DNA of 59,749 nucleotides from an uncultured Agathobacter sp. (lineage in GTDB: Bacteria > Bacillota > Clostridia > Lachnospirales > Lachnospiraceae). The stretch spans positions 1 through 59,749 of the forward strand of contig CAJUND010000019.1 in the NCBI GenBank assembly GCA_910587655.1, read 5' to 3'. Made by a program: the position numbers and the translations under genes. Shown here piece after piece: positions 24,539-34,195 of the stretch (position 1 is the stretch's first letter; each line of letters starts with the position of its first letter). The notes under the pieces were generated by a model. That model did not search any database. It saw only the letters and a program-made list of their open reading frames with translations, and was not told the origin of the DNA.

Positions 24539-26308
24539 ATGGATTCAGCTGTTCAAAACCAGAAAATAGAGCCGACACTGCGTGCCGCGCTTGATGCCAC
24601 CCCCGAAGAACTCGCTGCTTCCACGGATCTTTCCACCGGAAGCAGCACGGACGGACTCTGGACCGTCATCCTTTTTTACAGCGGTACGCCTGCACAGATA
24701 CAGGAAGAGTTTCCTGGTGTTTCCTTTACCTTCCTGCTGGGAAACTATGCCATAGCCAGGCTTTCTGAAAACGCCATTTCCTTACTTGCCTCCTCCCCCC
24801 TTGTCATCTATATCGAGCGTCCGCGCCGGCTGTTTTTTGAAGTCTTAAACGGAAAGCGCAGCTCCTGCATCACGCCGCTGCAGGAATCCGCTCCTTCTGC
24901 CTTAAGCGGGCGCGGAATACTCCTTGCCGTCATTGATTCTGGCATAGACTATATGCACCCGGACTTCCGTAACCCGGACGGCAGCACAAGAATCACAGCA
25001 CTCTGGGACCAGACCATCGCCCCCGACCCGGCACTGGGCAGGTTTCCGCCGGAAGGATATTCCTCCGGCACGCTCTACACATCCGAACAGATTAACGCCG
25101 CCATCAGCGCCGAAACACCGCAGGAACAATTTGAACTGTGTTCAAGTATTGATACTTCCGGACATGGCACACATGTGGCTGGAATCGCGGCAGGCAACGG
25201 AAGCGCGTCCGGCGGACGTTACCGCGGTGTGGCTTATGACGCATCCCTTCTGGTTGTCAAGCTCGGTTCCCCGGAGGAACGGACGTTTCCAAGCACAACC
25301 GAGCTGATGACAGCCGTGGATTTTTGTGTCCGCTATGCCATGGAAAATCGTCTGCCCCTTGTCATCAATTTAAGCTTTGGAAATACTTATGGTTCGCACA
25401 GCGGAACCTCCCTGCTGGAAACCTATCTTGACAATGTATCAGACCTGGGGCAGATCTGTATTGTGGTCGGAAGCGGAAACGAAGGAAATAACGGGGGACA
25501 TACCGGGGGACGTCTGGAAAATGAACAGTCCCGCCGGCTGGAGTTTGCTGTCGGTGACTATGAACAGTCCCTTTCCATACAGATCTGGAAAAATTACTGG
25601 GATGAAATCCGCATTGTGATGCAGGCGCCCGCCAGCCCTTCTGTCATTACCATTCCGGACCAGCCGGGAAGCTGGCGCTTTGTTATGGATAACACCATAC
25701 TGCTGGTCTATTACGGGGAACCCTCCCCTTACAGCCTTTACCAGGAAATCTATATTGACCTGCTCCCGGAAAGAAATTACATTTCCCCCGGCGTCTGGAG
25801 CATCACGCTCACCGCGCAGTCCGTTACGGACGGAATCTATGACCTCTGGATGCCGGCCGCCGCCGCCCGGGGGCTTGCCACACAGTTTCTGACACCGGTG
25901 CCGGAAACCACTCTTACCATTCCGTCAACAGCCGCAAAAGTGATTACAGTCGGCGCCTATGATGCCGGAAACAATTCCCCTGCGCCGTTTTCCGGAAGGG
26001 GCTTTACCTGGAACACGCGCCAGGTAAAACCGGATATTGTCGCTCCCGGCGTTGATATTACAAGCTGCGCCGTGGGCGGCGGCTATGAAACAAGAAGCGG
26101 CACCTCCATGGCGGCCCCGTTTGCTGCCGGAAGCTGCGCCCTTTTAATGCAGTGGGGCATTCTGGAAGGTAATGACACCTTCCTTTACGGGGAAAAAATG
26201 AAATCCTATCTGATAAACGGAGCGAAGCGGCTGCCGTTTGCCAGCTCCTATCCGAATCCGCAGACGGGCTGGGGCGCCTTGTGCGTGCGTGACAGTATTC
26301 CTTTTTAA
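24539..26308 (+). CDS. Subtilisin-like serine protease (S8, Csp-like)
   Basis: This is a 589-residue S8 protease without an N-terminal signal peptide. Catalytic residues are Asp133 in LLAVIDSGIDYMHPDF, His209 in DTSGHGTHVAG and Ser523 in RSGTSMAAPFAAG. About 100 residues at the N-terminus form a pro-domain-like part, and an insert of about 170 residues (roughly 330-500) separates the two catalytic lobes. This layout resembles the Csp proteases of clostridial spore germination and related cytosolic S8 proteases. All three catalytic residues are kept, unlike the pseudoprotease CspC. The ribosome site is weak (AGAAAGCAG). It diverges from the hydrogenase-like gene. Confidence 0.87.
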   Translation: MDSAVQNQKIEPTLRAALDATPEELAASTDLSTGSSTDGLWTVILFYSGTPAQIQEEFPGVSFTFLLGNYAIARLSENAISLLASSPLVIYIERPRRLFFEVLNGKRSSCITPLQESAPSALSGRGILLAVIDSGIDYMHPDFRNPDGSTRITALWDQTIAPDPALGRFPPEGYSSGTLYTSEQINAAISAETPQEQFELCSSIDTSGHGTHVAGIAAGNGSASGGRYRGVAYDASLLVVKLGSPEERTFPSTTELMTAVDFCVRYAMENRLPLVINLSFGNTYGSHSGTSLLETYLDNVSDLGQICIVVGSGNEGNNGGHTGGRLENEQSRRLEFAVGDYEQSLSIQIWKNYWDEIRIVMQAPASPSVITIPDQPGSWRFVMDNTILLVYYGEPSPYSLYQEIYIDLLPERNYISPGVWSITLTAQSVTDGIYDLWMPAAAARGLATQFLTPVPETTLTIPSTAAKVITVGAYDAGNNSPAPFSGRGFTWNTRQVKPDIVAPGVDITSCAVGGGYETRSGTSMAAPFAAGSCALLMQWGILEGNDTFLYGEKMKSYLINGAKRLPFASSYPNPQTGWGALCVRDSIPF

Positions 26309-26401
26309 ACATGTTTTTTATGGACAAATGTCCCGATTGCTGATATCATAAGAATAGATTTTTCCGGAAACTGGAAACCTGTTTATTTATGGTGAAGTAA
26401 T

Positions 26402-29269
26402 ATGATGAGTGTGGTATTTATAGGACTTGGAATTTTTGGAATCTGTATTATAATGATTGCACTGCTGCTTCTGCTTCAGGGAGACGGCTCCCGTGAACAG
26501 AAGCTGATGCAGTATTTCCTGATTGGTTCGCTGATACAGAATGCAGGATATCTGCTGGAGCTGACAGCTCCGACGCTGGAAGCGGCAATGGTATCCGTCA
26601 AGATGCAGTACATCGGTTCCCTGGCGATTCCGATTACATTCTGCCATTTTATGTTTATTTACTGCTATGAAAAAGCACCGGTACACTTTTTAAACCTGCT
26701 GAAATTTATTGATGCATTTGTTCTGGTACTTATCTTTACGTGTGATATGCACAGCCTTTATTACCGGGATATCAGATGGCTGTATACGCTGGACGGACAC
26801 GGCTATCTGAGCCTGTCTTACGGACCGGGATACTGGATGTTTATGATTTTCGGTACCATTATCCCTTATGCCCTGTCCCTGTATGCGCTGGTCCGCGCAT
26901 GCATTAAAAAACCGGAGTACGCGGCAGACCGGAAATACAGACTGATTCTGGTACTCTCTTTTCTTCCTGTCGGGGCGCTTTTTTCTTATTCCATGAAACT
27001 GACCTATGTTTATGACCCGACGCCGGTTACCCTGGGGCTGGTGCTTTCTACCGTGGTAATTCTGGTATGGAGCAGAAAGGTTTATGATTTCAGCAGTCTG
27101 GCATCAGAAATTTTACTGAACAGCATGGGCGACGGCGTCATCGCACTGGATGACCAGCGGCGGATTGCAAGCTATAATCCTGCTGCTGCCGGTATTTTTC
27201 CGGAGCTCGGCATCCGTGCAATCGGAAAACACATCAGATTTCTGGACAGTTTTCCCCAGGATATTCTGGAAAAGGACGGAACGGATGAGTTTTGCATCAA
27301 CAACTGTTTTTACCAGAGCCATGTAAAACAAATCCTGGACCGTTTCGGACAGAACAAGGGATATGTCGTCCTGGTCCTGGATGTGACAGAGACAAGAAAC
27401 TACATTGATGAAATTAAGGAAGTGCGGGTACAGGCCGAACAGGCAAATATTGCCAAAAGCGCGTTCCTTGCAAATATGTCCCATGAAATCCGCACGCCCA
27501 TGAATGCAATTGTGGGACTAAGCGATATCATAATGGAAGAAAGCAGGGGACGCAAGGTATACGAATATGCCTGCGATATCAAGGCTGCCTCCCGCAATCT
27601 GCTGGCTCTTATCAATGATATTTTAGACCTGTCCAAGGTGGAAGCCGGAAAAATGGAACTGGTGAAAACCGAGTACCATGTCAAAAACCTGGTAGGCGAA
27701 ATACTCAATATGATGGATATTGTTGCTTCCCAGCGCGGACTGATGCTGAAAAGTGAATTTGATATGTCAGTCCCATGCCGGTACCTGGGTGATGAACGCC
27801 GGATCAAACAGATACTGATTAACATTTTAAATAATGCCCTGAAATTCACACAGAAGGGTTTTGTAAAGATTTCCGTTGCAGGAAAAAAGGATACCGCACC
27901 GGATATGGAACGCCTGGTGTTCAGGATTGAGGACAGCGGCTGCGGCATCCGCGAGGAAGACTTAAAAAATATTTTTGAAAACTTCCGGCAGGTGGATTCC
28001 AGAAGGAACCGCAGCGTGGAGGGGACCGGTCTCGGACTCTCCATCACCAAATGGCTGGTGGAACTGATGCAGGGCACCATTGCCGTGGAAAGCGTATACG
28101 GAAAAGGCACGACGTTTACCCTGGAGATTCCCCAGAAAATTGTGGATTCCAGACCCCTGTCCGAAGTTCCGGAGGCCGCCGCCGGGAAAGAAACCGACCT
28201 GAGACCTTTTTCCGCTGCCGGTTACAGGGTCCTGATTGTTGATGACAACCTGATTAACCGAAAGGTTGCAAAAGGCTTCCTGCAGCCCTATGGATTTGAT
28301 CTGGATGAAGCGGAAAGCGGACCGGAAGCGATTGAACTTGTCAGAAAGACATGCTATGACATGATCTTTATGGACCACATGATGCCGCAGATGGACGGTA
28401 TCGAAGCGGCAGGGATTATCCGGAACGAATGCGGGGAAAACGGCAGGATTCCTTTAATCATTGCCCTGACAGCCAATGCCATGGAAGGCGTACGGGAAAC
28501 GTTTCTGACAAACGGGTTTCAGGATTTCATTACCAAGCCGTTAGACAAAACAGAACTTCACGAACTTCTGTTTCACTGGATTCCGGAAGAAAAAAGAACC
28601 GTACAGGATGCATTGCCGGCGCATGTACAGACAGATGACGACAGACTCAGGGAATTTCAGGAAATACTGATTCCGGGCATTGACACGGATGAAGTAATGA
28701 TGCATTATTCCGGCAGCGCCGGGGAATACCGCAGCCTGCTGGATTTGTACTGTCTGGACGGAAAACGCAAACTGGCGCTTCTGCAGGAGCTCTGGGAAAA
28801 GCATGACGTAAAAACATACGGCATTGAGGTCCATGCATTAAAAAGCGCCTCTGCCAGTATCGGCGCCATGAAGCTTTCCGCCAGCGCAAGGGAACATGAA
28901 AAGGCAGCAGACCGGATGGATACTACTTTTATTGAGAGCCATATGCTGCGGCTGCTTTCAGACTATGAAGAACAGCTGGAATACATTCAGGATTTCCTTG
29001 ATAAAGAAAAGACAGATGAAACAAAGGTAAAAACCGCAGAAATCACAACGGCGAATTTCATACACAATGTCAGCGACGCACTGGAAAGCCTTGAAAACTT
29101 CCGGGCAAAAGAATGCGCCGCAAAACTTGAAAAGCTTATGCAGTACAGGCTTACGCCTGCCGCCGAAACCCGGTTGAAAGAAATTCTGGCACAGCTTAAA
29201 TTATATGAAGACGACGCAGCCGAACAGATGCTGCGCGAACTGATTGAACATACAAAACAGGAGGTATAA
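26402..29269 (+). CDS. Hybrid histidine kinase with 7TM sensor, receiver and Hpt domains
   Basis: This is a 955-residue multi-domain signal protein. About seven helices occupy residues 1-220 (7TM-type sensor). A PAS-like region follows near 235-330, then a short coiled coil. HisKA contains NMSHEIRTPMNA with His361, and the ATPase domain has NILNNALKF, DSGCGI and GTGLGLSI. A receiver domain has VLIVDDN near 612 and phospho-Asp near 657 in MIFMDHMMP. A C-terminal Hpt domain has HALKSASASIGA near residue 810. The full His-Asp-His relay in one chain suggests signal flow to a separate receiver. The next gene, a free receiver domain, starts five bases after this stop and is the obvious target. Confidence 0.92.
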   Translation: MMSVVFIGLGIFGICIIMIALLLLLQGDGSREQKLMQYFLIGSLIQNAGYLLELTAPTLEAAMVSVKMQYIGSLAIPITFCHFMFIYCYEKAPVHFLNLLKFIDAFVLVLIFTCDMHSLYYRDIRWLYTLDGHGYLSLSYGPGYWMFMIFGTIIPYALSLYALVRACIKKPEYAADRKYRLILVLSFLPVGALFSYSMKLTYVYDPTPVTLGLVLSTVVILVWSRKVYDFSSLASEILLNSMGDGVIALDDQRRIASYNPAAAGIFPELGIRAIGKHIRFLDSFPQDILEKDGTDEFCINNCFYQSHVKQILDRFGQNKGYVVLVLDVTETRNYIDEIKEVRVQAEQANIAKSAFLANMSHEIRTPMNAIVGLSDIIMEESRGRKVYEYACDIKAASRNLLALINDILDLSKVEAGKMELVKTEYHVKNLVGEILNMMDIVASQRGLMLKSEFDMSVPCRYLGDERRIKQILINILNNALKFTQKGFVKISVAGKKDTAPDMERLVFRIEDSGCGIREEDLKNIFENFRQVDSRRNRSVEGTGLGLSITKWLVELMQGTIAVESVYGKGTTFTLEIPQKIVDSRPLSEVPEAAAGKETDLRPFSAAGYRVLIVDDNLINRKVAKGFLQPYGFDLDEAESGPEAIELVRKTCYDMIFMDHMMPQMDGIEAAGIIRNECGENGRIPLIIALTANAMEGVRETFLTNGFQDFITKPLDKTELHELLFHWIPEEKRTVQDALPAHVQTDDDRLREFQEILIPGIDTDEVMMHYSGSAGEYRSLLDLYCLDGKRKLALLQELWEKHDVKTYGIEVHALKSASASIGAMKLSASAREHEKAADRMDTTFIESHMLRLLSDYEEQLEYIQDFLDKEKTDETKVKTAEITTANFIHNVSDALESLENFRAKECAAKLEKLMQYRLTPAAETRLKEILAQLKLYEDDAAEQMLRELIEHTKQEV

Positions 29270-29273
29270 GACA

Positions 29274-29651
29274 ATGGCATTAAAAAAACGCATACTTGCA
29301 GTGGATGATAACAGTATCAGCCTTGCATCCATTGAGCAGGAACTGAAAGGAGAATATGATGTAATTCCTTTAAATTCCGGCATACGCGCCCTGCAGTATC
29401 TGAAAAGGGAAACCCCTGACCTGATTCTTTTAGACATTCAGATGGCTATCAAAGACGGTATTGAGACCCTGGAGGAAATCCGGGAAATGGAAAGCTGCCG
29501 GAACATTCCGGTCGTGATGCTTACATCAAGGAGCGACAAGGAAACCATCATTAAAAGCTCCAAACTGGGAGTTTATGATTATGTGCTCAAGCCTTTTAAA
29601 AAACAGGATCTTCTTGAACGGATTGACCGTGTGTTAAAACAACTCTCATGA
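29274..29651 (+). CDS. Stand-alone response regulator receiver domain
   Basis: This is a 125-residue single receiver domain. It has the acidic pair in AVDDN, the phospho-Asp in LILLDIQM, the conserved Thr/Ser in VVMLTSRSD and the Lys in VLKPF. There is no output domain, so it would act by protein contact, as CheY or Spo0F do. The ATG at 29274 has AGGAGGT nine bases upstream, and the kinase gene ends four bases before it, so the pair is an operon. The stop overlaps the C39-type gene read from the other strand by six bases. Confidence 0.9.
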   Translation: MALKKRILAVDDNSISLASIEQELKGEYDVIPLNSGIRALQYLKRETPDLILLDIQMAIKDGIETLEEIREMESCRNIPVVMLTSRSDKETIIKSSKLGVYDYVLKPFKKQDLLERIDRVLKQLS

Positions 29652-30572
29652 AAAAGCCCATAAATTTTTTATCTGCGGTTCAAGCAGGCTCCAGTCCCAC
29701 AGTACCTGGCTTCGTGCAATACTGTTGGGATCATGGACTGCCACCTTCCCGTCCACAACTGCCGTCAGCACAATAAAATGCCCCTGCGTGGTAAAGTCCC
29801 CCGGACGCATGCTGCATATCACCGGTTCATGATTTTCAAGGTGTGAAAAAACCGCGCCCCTGTCCAGACTCACTTCTTTTCCGGTAATTCCAAACGCCAG
29901 ACATCCTTCGGTCATCAGGCTCCATGCCGTTCCCGTCCCCGGCTTGTAATACCCGTTCTCCTGTGCATATTCCGCCACTCTGTCAGGCGTTACCGCTTCA
30001 TTTTTTGTCAGCGCATACGAAACCATGGAAATACAGGTAGGCGCACACCCGGACAAAGCAATACAGCTGTCCCCGTACGGTACATATCCCCATCTGCTGT
30101 CCCACTGCGTAAAAAGCGGAAAATCCTCCTTAAGCTCCTCTTTGGTAAATCCACCGGACGCCTCAGGCTCACTGTCCGGATATCCCTGCACAAATGAAAG
30201 CATTTCCGGATTATTGCAGAGCGCTGCCAGAAGCTCTTTGGGATATTCGCTGTAATTCTCACTGATTTCCTTATACGCCTCGTCTTCTGCGGCTAATTTA
30301 TTTATTTTTGATTTAACTTCATCATTATCCATTAAAACAGGGGCGGAAATTGAGCTTTCTTCCTTATCAACATACTGTTCCCTGTCCATCACATCTGCCC
30401 ATGTCGTACTCCCACGTTCAAATGTGTGATGTTTTATGGTTTTTACAAGAAAATTAATTCCACATATAGCAATTATAGTAAGTGCTGCCAGCTTAATTCT
30501 TACAATCATCCGCCTTCTTCTTGCTTTTTTCCTTCTGTTTCTTTTGATACTTCCTGTTTCCTGCTTTCCCAT
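29646..30572 (-). CDS. C39-family-like secreted cysteine peptidase
   Basis: This is a 308-residue protein with a very basic N-terminus (RNRRKKARRRR), one transmembrane segment near residues 24-44 and an outer domain. The peptidase C39-like region starts near residue 150: Cys176 in LSGCAPTC, His265 in QGHFIVL and Asp281 in VHDPNS. A catalytic Cys-His-Asp set is therefore kept. There is no ABC transporter next to it, so it is not the bacteriocin-processing form. Substrate and role are unknown. The start at 30572 has CGGAGGAAAG upstream. It lies next to the two-component genes but on the opposite strand. Confidence 0.78.
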   Translation of the reverse strand: MGKQETGSIKRNRRKKARRRRMIVRIKLAALTIIAICGINFLVKTIKHHTFERGSTTWADVMDREQYVDKEESSISAPVLMDNDEVKSKINKLAAEDEAYKEISENYSEYPKELLAALCNNPEMLSFVQGYPDSEPEASGGFTKEELKEDFPLFTQWDSRWGYVPYGDSCIALSGCAPTCISMVSYALTKNEAVTPDRVAEYAQENGYYKPGTGTAWSLMTEGCLAFGITGKEVSLDRGAVFSHLENHEPVICSMRPGDFTTQGHFIVLTAVVDGKVAVHDPNSIARSQVLWDWSLLEPQIKNLWAFS

Positions 30573-30622
30573 ACTCTTTCCTCCGTTTTTCTTGAACATC
30601 AGCCCATTTGTCTTATGTCAAA

Positions 30623-30655
30623 TAAAAAAGACAATCCCTTATGGGATTATCTTAC
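30623..30655 (-). terminator. Terminator of the VanS-like kinase gene
   Basis: On the minus strand AAGATAATCCC and GGGATTGTCTT form a stem with a four-base loop (ATAA), followed by TTTTTTA. It lies after the kinase stop and just before the next minus-strand gene. Confidence 0.75.
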
Positions 30656-30731
30656 CACAGAAAAGACATTTTGATTTTCAGTTTTTCCTGCTGATATCCT
30701 ACAAATTTCTCCGCAAATTCTTAAGATTTTT

Positions 30732-31826
30732 TTAATGCTCCGGCAGAAATACAGTAAGCGTAAACGTCTCGTTTTCACTCTCTGCGTATATCTTCCCGCC
30801 ATGCAGCTCCACAATTTCCTTTGCAATGGCAAGTCCCAGTCCTGAACCGCCCGTGCTGGAAGAACGGGACGAATCCATGCGGAAAAACTGTTCAAACACG
30901 CGGGAAAGCTTATCCTTTGGTATTGTCTTTCCCTGGTTTCTGACAAAAATCCGTACCACGGACTTTCCCCGTTCCATTCCAAGAAAAATTTCCGACCCGT
31001 AATAACTGTAACTGACAGCATTGCGGAGCAGATTGTCAAACACACGGGAAAGCTTGTCCCTGTCACACAGGATTTCCACATCCGGGGAAATCTCCGTGCA
31101 AAGCGTAAGGTCTTTTTCCTTTAAGGAAGGCGAAAACTCACTGCATATCTGTTCAAGCATGCGGGTAAGGTTCGTCCTCTCCATCTCCAGGCTGATGGAT
31201 GTCAGGTTAAAACGCGTGATTTCAAAAAATTCATTAATCAGCTCTTCCAGCCTCTCTGCCTTCTGCAGCGCTATGTCTGTATAACGCGCACGAAGCTCCG
31301 TAGAAATCTGCGGTTCCTCGGCAAGCAGCGTAAGATAGCCGATGACAGAGGTCAGCGGCGTCTTCAGGTCATGCGCCAGATAGATCACCAGGTCATTTTT
31401 CCTCTGCTCCGCCTCTTTTGCCGCACGGATATTGCGCAGGGACTGTTCCCTTGCCAGATTCAGCTCATTCTGGACGTCCAGAAGCTCTGCAGAAAGCATT
31501 ACCGGCTCCTCCGACGGATTGGAAAGCATCTTTGCTGCGTCAATCACCTCATCCAGATAACGCAGGGGCCTTCGGACGGCAAGCCAGGTAAACAGGATCA
31601 GTCCCAAAAGAATAGACACAATAATAATCACCGGCGCAGCATACTGCAGGGTCTTTAGCGTGTTGTAATACGCACTGTCTGTATACCATTTTCTTCTGCT
31701 GCAGATAAACCATGCCGTAAAATAACCGCCGAACAAGACCACCAGAAGCACCAGAAAAGAGAACAGATACCGTGTAAACAGACGTCTTGAAATCCGTGAA
31801 TACAATCTATGATTCTTTCGGTTCAC
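30732..31826 (-). CDS. VanS-like sensor histidine kinase without a neighbouring regulator
   Basis: This is a 364-residue kinase with two membrane helices (about residues 20-42 and 62-84) and only a short extracytoplasmic loop between them. A HAMP-like linker follows. HisKA is LAHDLKTPLTS with His152. The ATPase domain has DNLLRNAVSY, RNQGKT and GGSGLGLAI. This domain pattern and the sequence YLAHDLKTPLTSVIGYL are typical of the VanS/BaeS type linked to cell-wall stress. The gene directly upstream on the same strand is an EAL/GGDEF protein, not a response regulator. A cognate regulator is therefore missing from this window and the kinase looks orphaned. Confidence 0.9.
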   Translation of the reverse strand: MNRKNHRLYSRISRRLFTRYLFSFLVLLVVLFGGYFTAWFICSRRKWYTDSAYYNTLKTLQYAAPVIIIVSILLGLILFTWLAVRRPLRYLDEVIDAAKMLSNPSEEPVMLSAELLDVQNELNLAREQSLRNIRAAKEAEQRKNDLVIYLAHDLKTPLTSVIGYLTLLAEEPQISTELRARYTDIALQKAERLEELINEFFEITRFNLTSISLEMERTNLTRMLEQICSEFSPSLKEKDLTLCTEISPDVEILCDRDKLSRVFDNLLRNAVSYSYYGSEIFLGMERGKSVVRIFVRNQGKTIPKDKLSRVFEQFFRMDSSRSSSTGGSGLGLAIAKEIVELHGGKIYAESENETFTLTVFLPEH

Positions 31827-31854
31827 AGCATACCTCCCCTTTCCTGACTGCAGG

Positions 31855-33543
31855 CTATACTTTTTCCACCGGAAGCTCCGCTACCATATATGCATCATAA
31901 AATTCATCCTGCGGAACCGGCTTTCCGAAAAAATACCCCTGAATCATCTCAGCCTTTGTATTTTTAAGAATATCCACCTGCTCTTTGGTTTCTATCCCCT
32001 CTACAATACAGTGGATTCCAAGGTCGTTAATCATGGAAGTCATATAATCAAGCACCACCCGGCTTTTCGGGTTTCTGGTAATCTCCGTTACCATGGAACG
32101 GTCAATCTTTGCCGAATCAAAGTCATACTGGATTAACACGGCAAGATTGGAGTAATGGCTTCCAAAGTCATCCATGGAAAGTCTGAATCCAAGCGCTTTC
32201 AGATGGTTTGCCACTTCTTCCACCAGCATGTGGTCCATGTCCCCGACTGTTTCCGTAATCTCGATATGAATCAGGTCTTTGGGAATGGTATACGCCTGCG
32301 CCATCGCACGGACCCTGTCAATCAGATCCGGATACATAATCGTCTTTTTGGAAAAATTGACGGATATCGGAATTGTCCGGTGTCCTGCCTCAATTTCCCG
32401 TTTCTGGTAACGGAATATCTCTTCCAGTACGAAAAGATCCACCATATGTACCAGGTTATAACGCTCCAGAACCGGAATGAACATTCCCGGACCAACGATA
32501 CCCAGTTCCTGGTCAATCTGACGGATTAAAGCCTCGGCGCCTTCCGTAATTCCGGTATGGATATCCACCTTCGGCTGTAAATATACCAGGTACTGTCCCC
32601 GGTTCAATAGATCCTGCACCTCATCAATTACCCCCTGCTCCAGCCGCTGCATCACGGTCATGCCATGCAGGATTTTGCGCTTGTCATTTTCCATAATCAT
32701 TTCCGCTTCTTCAATCTGGTTATGGAAATTTACATTTGCACTCCAGCTGTATCCCATGGAAACAGCAAACGGCAGCTCACCAAGCTTTTCCCGGAACTGC
32801 TCTACCATGACGCCAAACTCTTCCTTGGACGTATTGGAACAGAATACCAGCATTTCGTCCTCATCATAACGGAAAATCCGGAACTGTTCAAACACTGCCT
32901 TTAACAGCTTTGCCGTTTCCACCAGTTTCTTGCTTCCGTAAAAATAGCCAAACTGCTCGTTTAACTCGGCAAGATGTATGATGTCTGTCGTGATAATTCC
33001 CAGGGATGCATACTGGTCTTCTGCATGTTCCTGCGTCCAGAGCACAAAACTGTTCCGGTTCCATAAATTTGTCAGATGGTCGTGTGTCGTCTCATACTCC
33101 AGCTGCTCCATGACATTCTGCCTCATGATACGGGCGGTCATATATTCCCCGACAAGCGACAGAAGCTCCATATGGCTGTTATTCACACGCGGCTCAATCA
33201 CCAGAAGATATCCCAGCCCCTGTGTATCCTCCTGCAGGACTTCCACAATTTTTTTTGTTTCATCGGAAACAATTTCAAGGAATCTTCCCGTCTTTACAGC
33301 TTCTTTTGCATGTTTCATCCATGCATCCGCCGAATCCCCATGCACCTCAAGAAGGTCAAAATCCTCCTCCTTGCGGTACACAAGCATTGCTGCCTTAGCC
33401 TCAAAATACTCCTGCAGGGATACAAGCGCCTTTTTGATTCCCTCTGCAAAGTCCTTTCCCTTCATGCTTTTTAAGCAGTCCCGCAGCTCTTTTAGCAGTG
33501 ACTCCTCTTTCAGATATGTTATTTCCCTTTCATCTTTCCCCAT
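31855..33543 (-). CDS. EAL phosphodiesterase with a degenerate GGDEF domain
   Basis: This is a 562-residue protein likely to degrade cyclic di-GMP. The N-terminal about 150 residues look GAF-like. A GGDEF-like domain follows (about residues 160-290), but its signature is RYDEDEM, so diguanylate cyclase activity is improbable. The EAL domain from about 310 keeps the metal and catalytic residues: GAEALIR, SVNFSK, IHIEITE, MDDFGSHYSN, AKIDR and IVEGIET. Loop 6 (DDFGSHYS) varies slightly. The start MGKDERE at 33543 is supported by GAGG and starts just after the HAD stop. It lies directly downstream of the purine cluster. Confidence 0.9.
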   Translation of the reverse strand: MGKDEREITYLKEESLLKELRDCLKSMKGKDFAEGIKKALVSLQEYFEAKAAMLVYRKEEDFDLLEVHGDSADAWMKHAKEAVKTGRFLEIVSDETKKIVEVLQEDTQGLGYLLVIEPRVNNSHMELLSLVGEYMTARIMRQNVMEQLEYETTHDHLTNLWNRNSFVLWTQEHAEDQYASLGIITTDIIHLAELNEQFGYFYGSKKLVETAKLLKAVFEQFRIFRYDEDEMLVFCSNTSKEEFGVMVEQFREKLGELPFAVSMGYSWSANVNFHNQIEEAEMIMENDKRKILHGMTVMQRLEQGVIDEVQDLLNRGQYLVYLQPKVDIHTGITEGAEALIRQIDQELGIVGPGMFIPVLERYNLVHMVDLFVLEEIFRYQKREIEAGHRTIPISVNFSKKTIMYPDLIDRVRAMAQAYTIPKDLIHIEITETVGDMDHMLVEEVANHLKALGFRLSMDDFGSHYSNLAVLIQYDFDSAKIDRSMVTEITRNPKSRVVLDYMTSMINDLGIHCIVEGIETKEQVDILKNTKAEMIQGYFFGKPVPQDEFYDAYMVAELPVEKV

Positions 33544-33556
33544 AATAAACTTAACC

Positions 33557-34195
33557 TCATTCACCCAGTATCTGTCCCGCAACTTCTGTCAGTTCGGAAA
33601 AACTGCCAATTGACGGCACTTTTCCATCAATTACGCCAAATCCGTATGCCGCATGGATAAACGGCACGCCTGCCTGTCTGCTTGCATCATAGTCCCCCTG
33701 GATATCGCCGACATAAACTGCCCTGTCCAGTCCGTTCCTTTTACATACCAGTGCAATATTATCTCCTTTTGCAAACCCGTTATTTCCATAACACTCAATA
33801 TCCTCAAACAGGTCATGAAACTGGTAATAATCCAGAAATGCTTCAATATACCCCGACTGGCAGTTGCTTACAATATATAAATGGTATTTATGTTTCAGTG
33901 TTTCCAGTGTCTTTCTGATATCCGGATACAGGTTTCCGCCATGGATCCGCAGGTAATCGTTTTCCTCCCTGCCGCAGGTATCAAGCATCACTGCACGCTG
34001 TTCGTCTGATACTCCCGGAAAAAGAATGCGTGAGAGTTCATCCATTGGTTTTCCCATGACTGCCTGCATCTCGGCACTGGTAATCGGCTCCCTGCCGTAG
34101 CCGTGTCTTTTTACCGACTCATTCCACGCAGTCACCACCTGCTCGGAGGAATCCCAGAGAGTTCCGTCCATGTCAAATATGATACCTGATTTCAT
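33557..34195 (-). CDS. HAD-superfamily hydrolase (phosphoglycolate phosphatase-like)
   Basis: This is a 212-residue HAD phosphatase. Motif I is IIFDMDGTLWDS, motif II YIVSNCQSGY, a conserved Lys lies near GFAKGDNIALV, and motif IV is AVYVGDIQGDYDAS. The four-helix cap sits between motifs I and II. The substrate is unknown; some relatives act on nucleotides or phosphoglycolate. Its start overlaps the purD stop by four bases (ATGA), so it is translated with the purine cluster and may clear a purine-related phosphate by-product (inference). Confidence 0.88.
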   Translation of the reverse strand: MKSGIIFDMDGTLWDSSEQVVTAWNESVKRHGYGREPITSAEMQAVMGKPMDELSRILFPGVSDEQRAVMLDTCGREENDYLRIHGGNLYPDIRKTLETLKHKYHLYIVSNCQSGYIEAFLDYYQFHDLFEDIECYGNNGFAKGDNIALVCKRNGLDRAVYVGDIQGDYDASRQAGVPFIHAAYGFGVIDGKVPSIGSFSELTEVAGQILGE

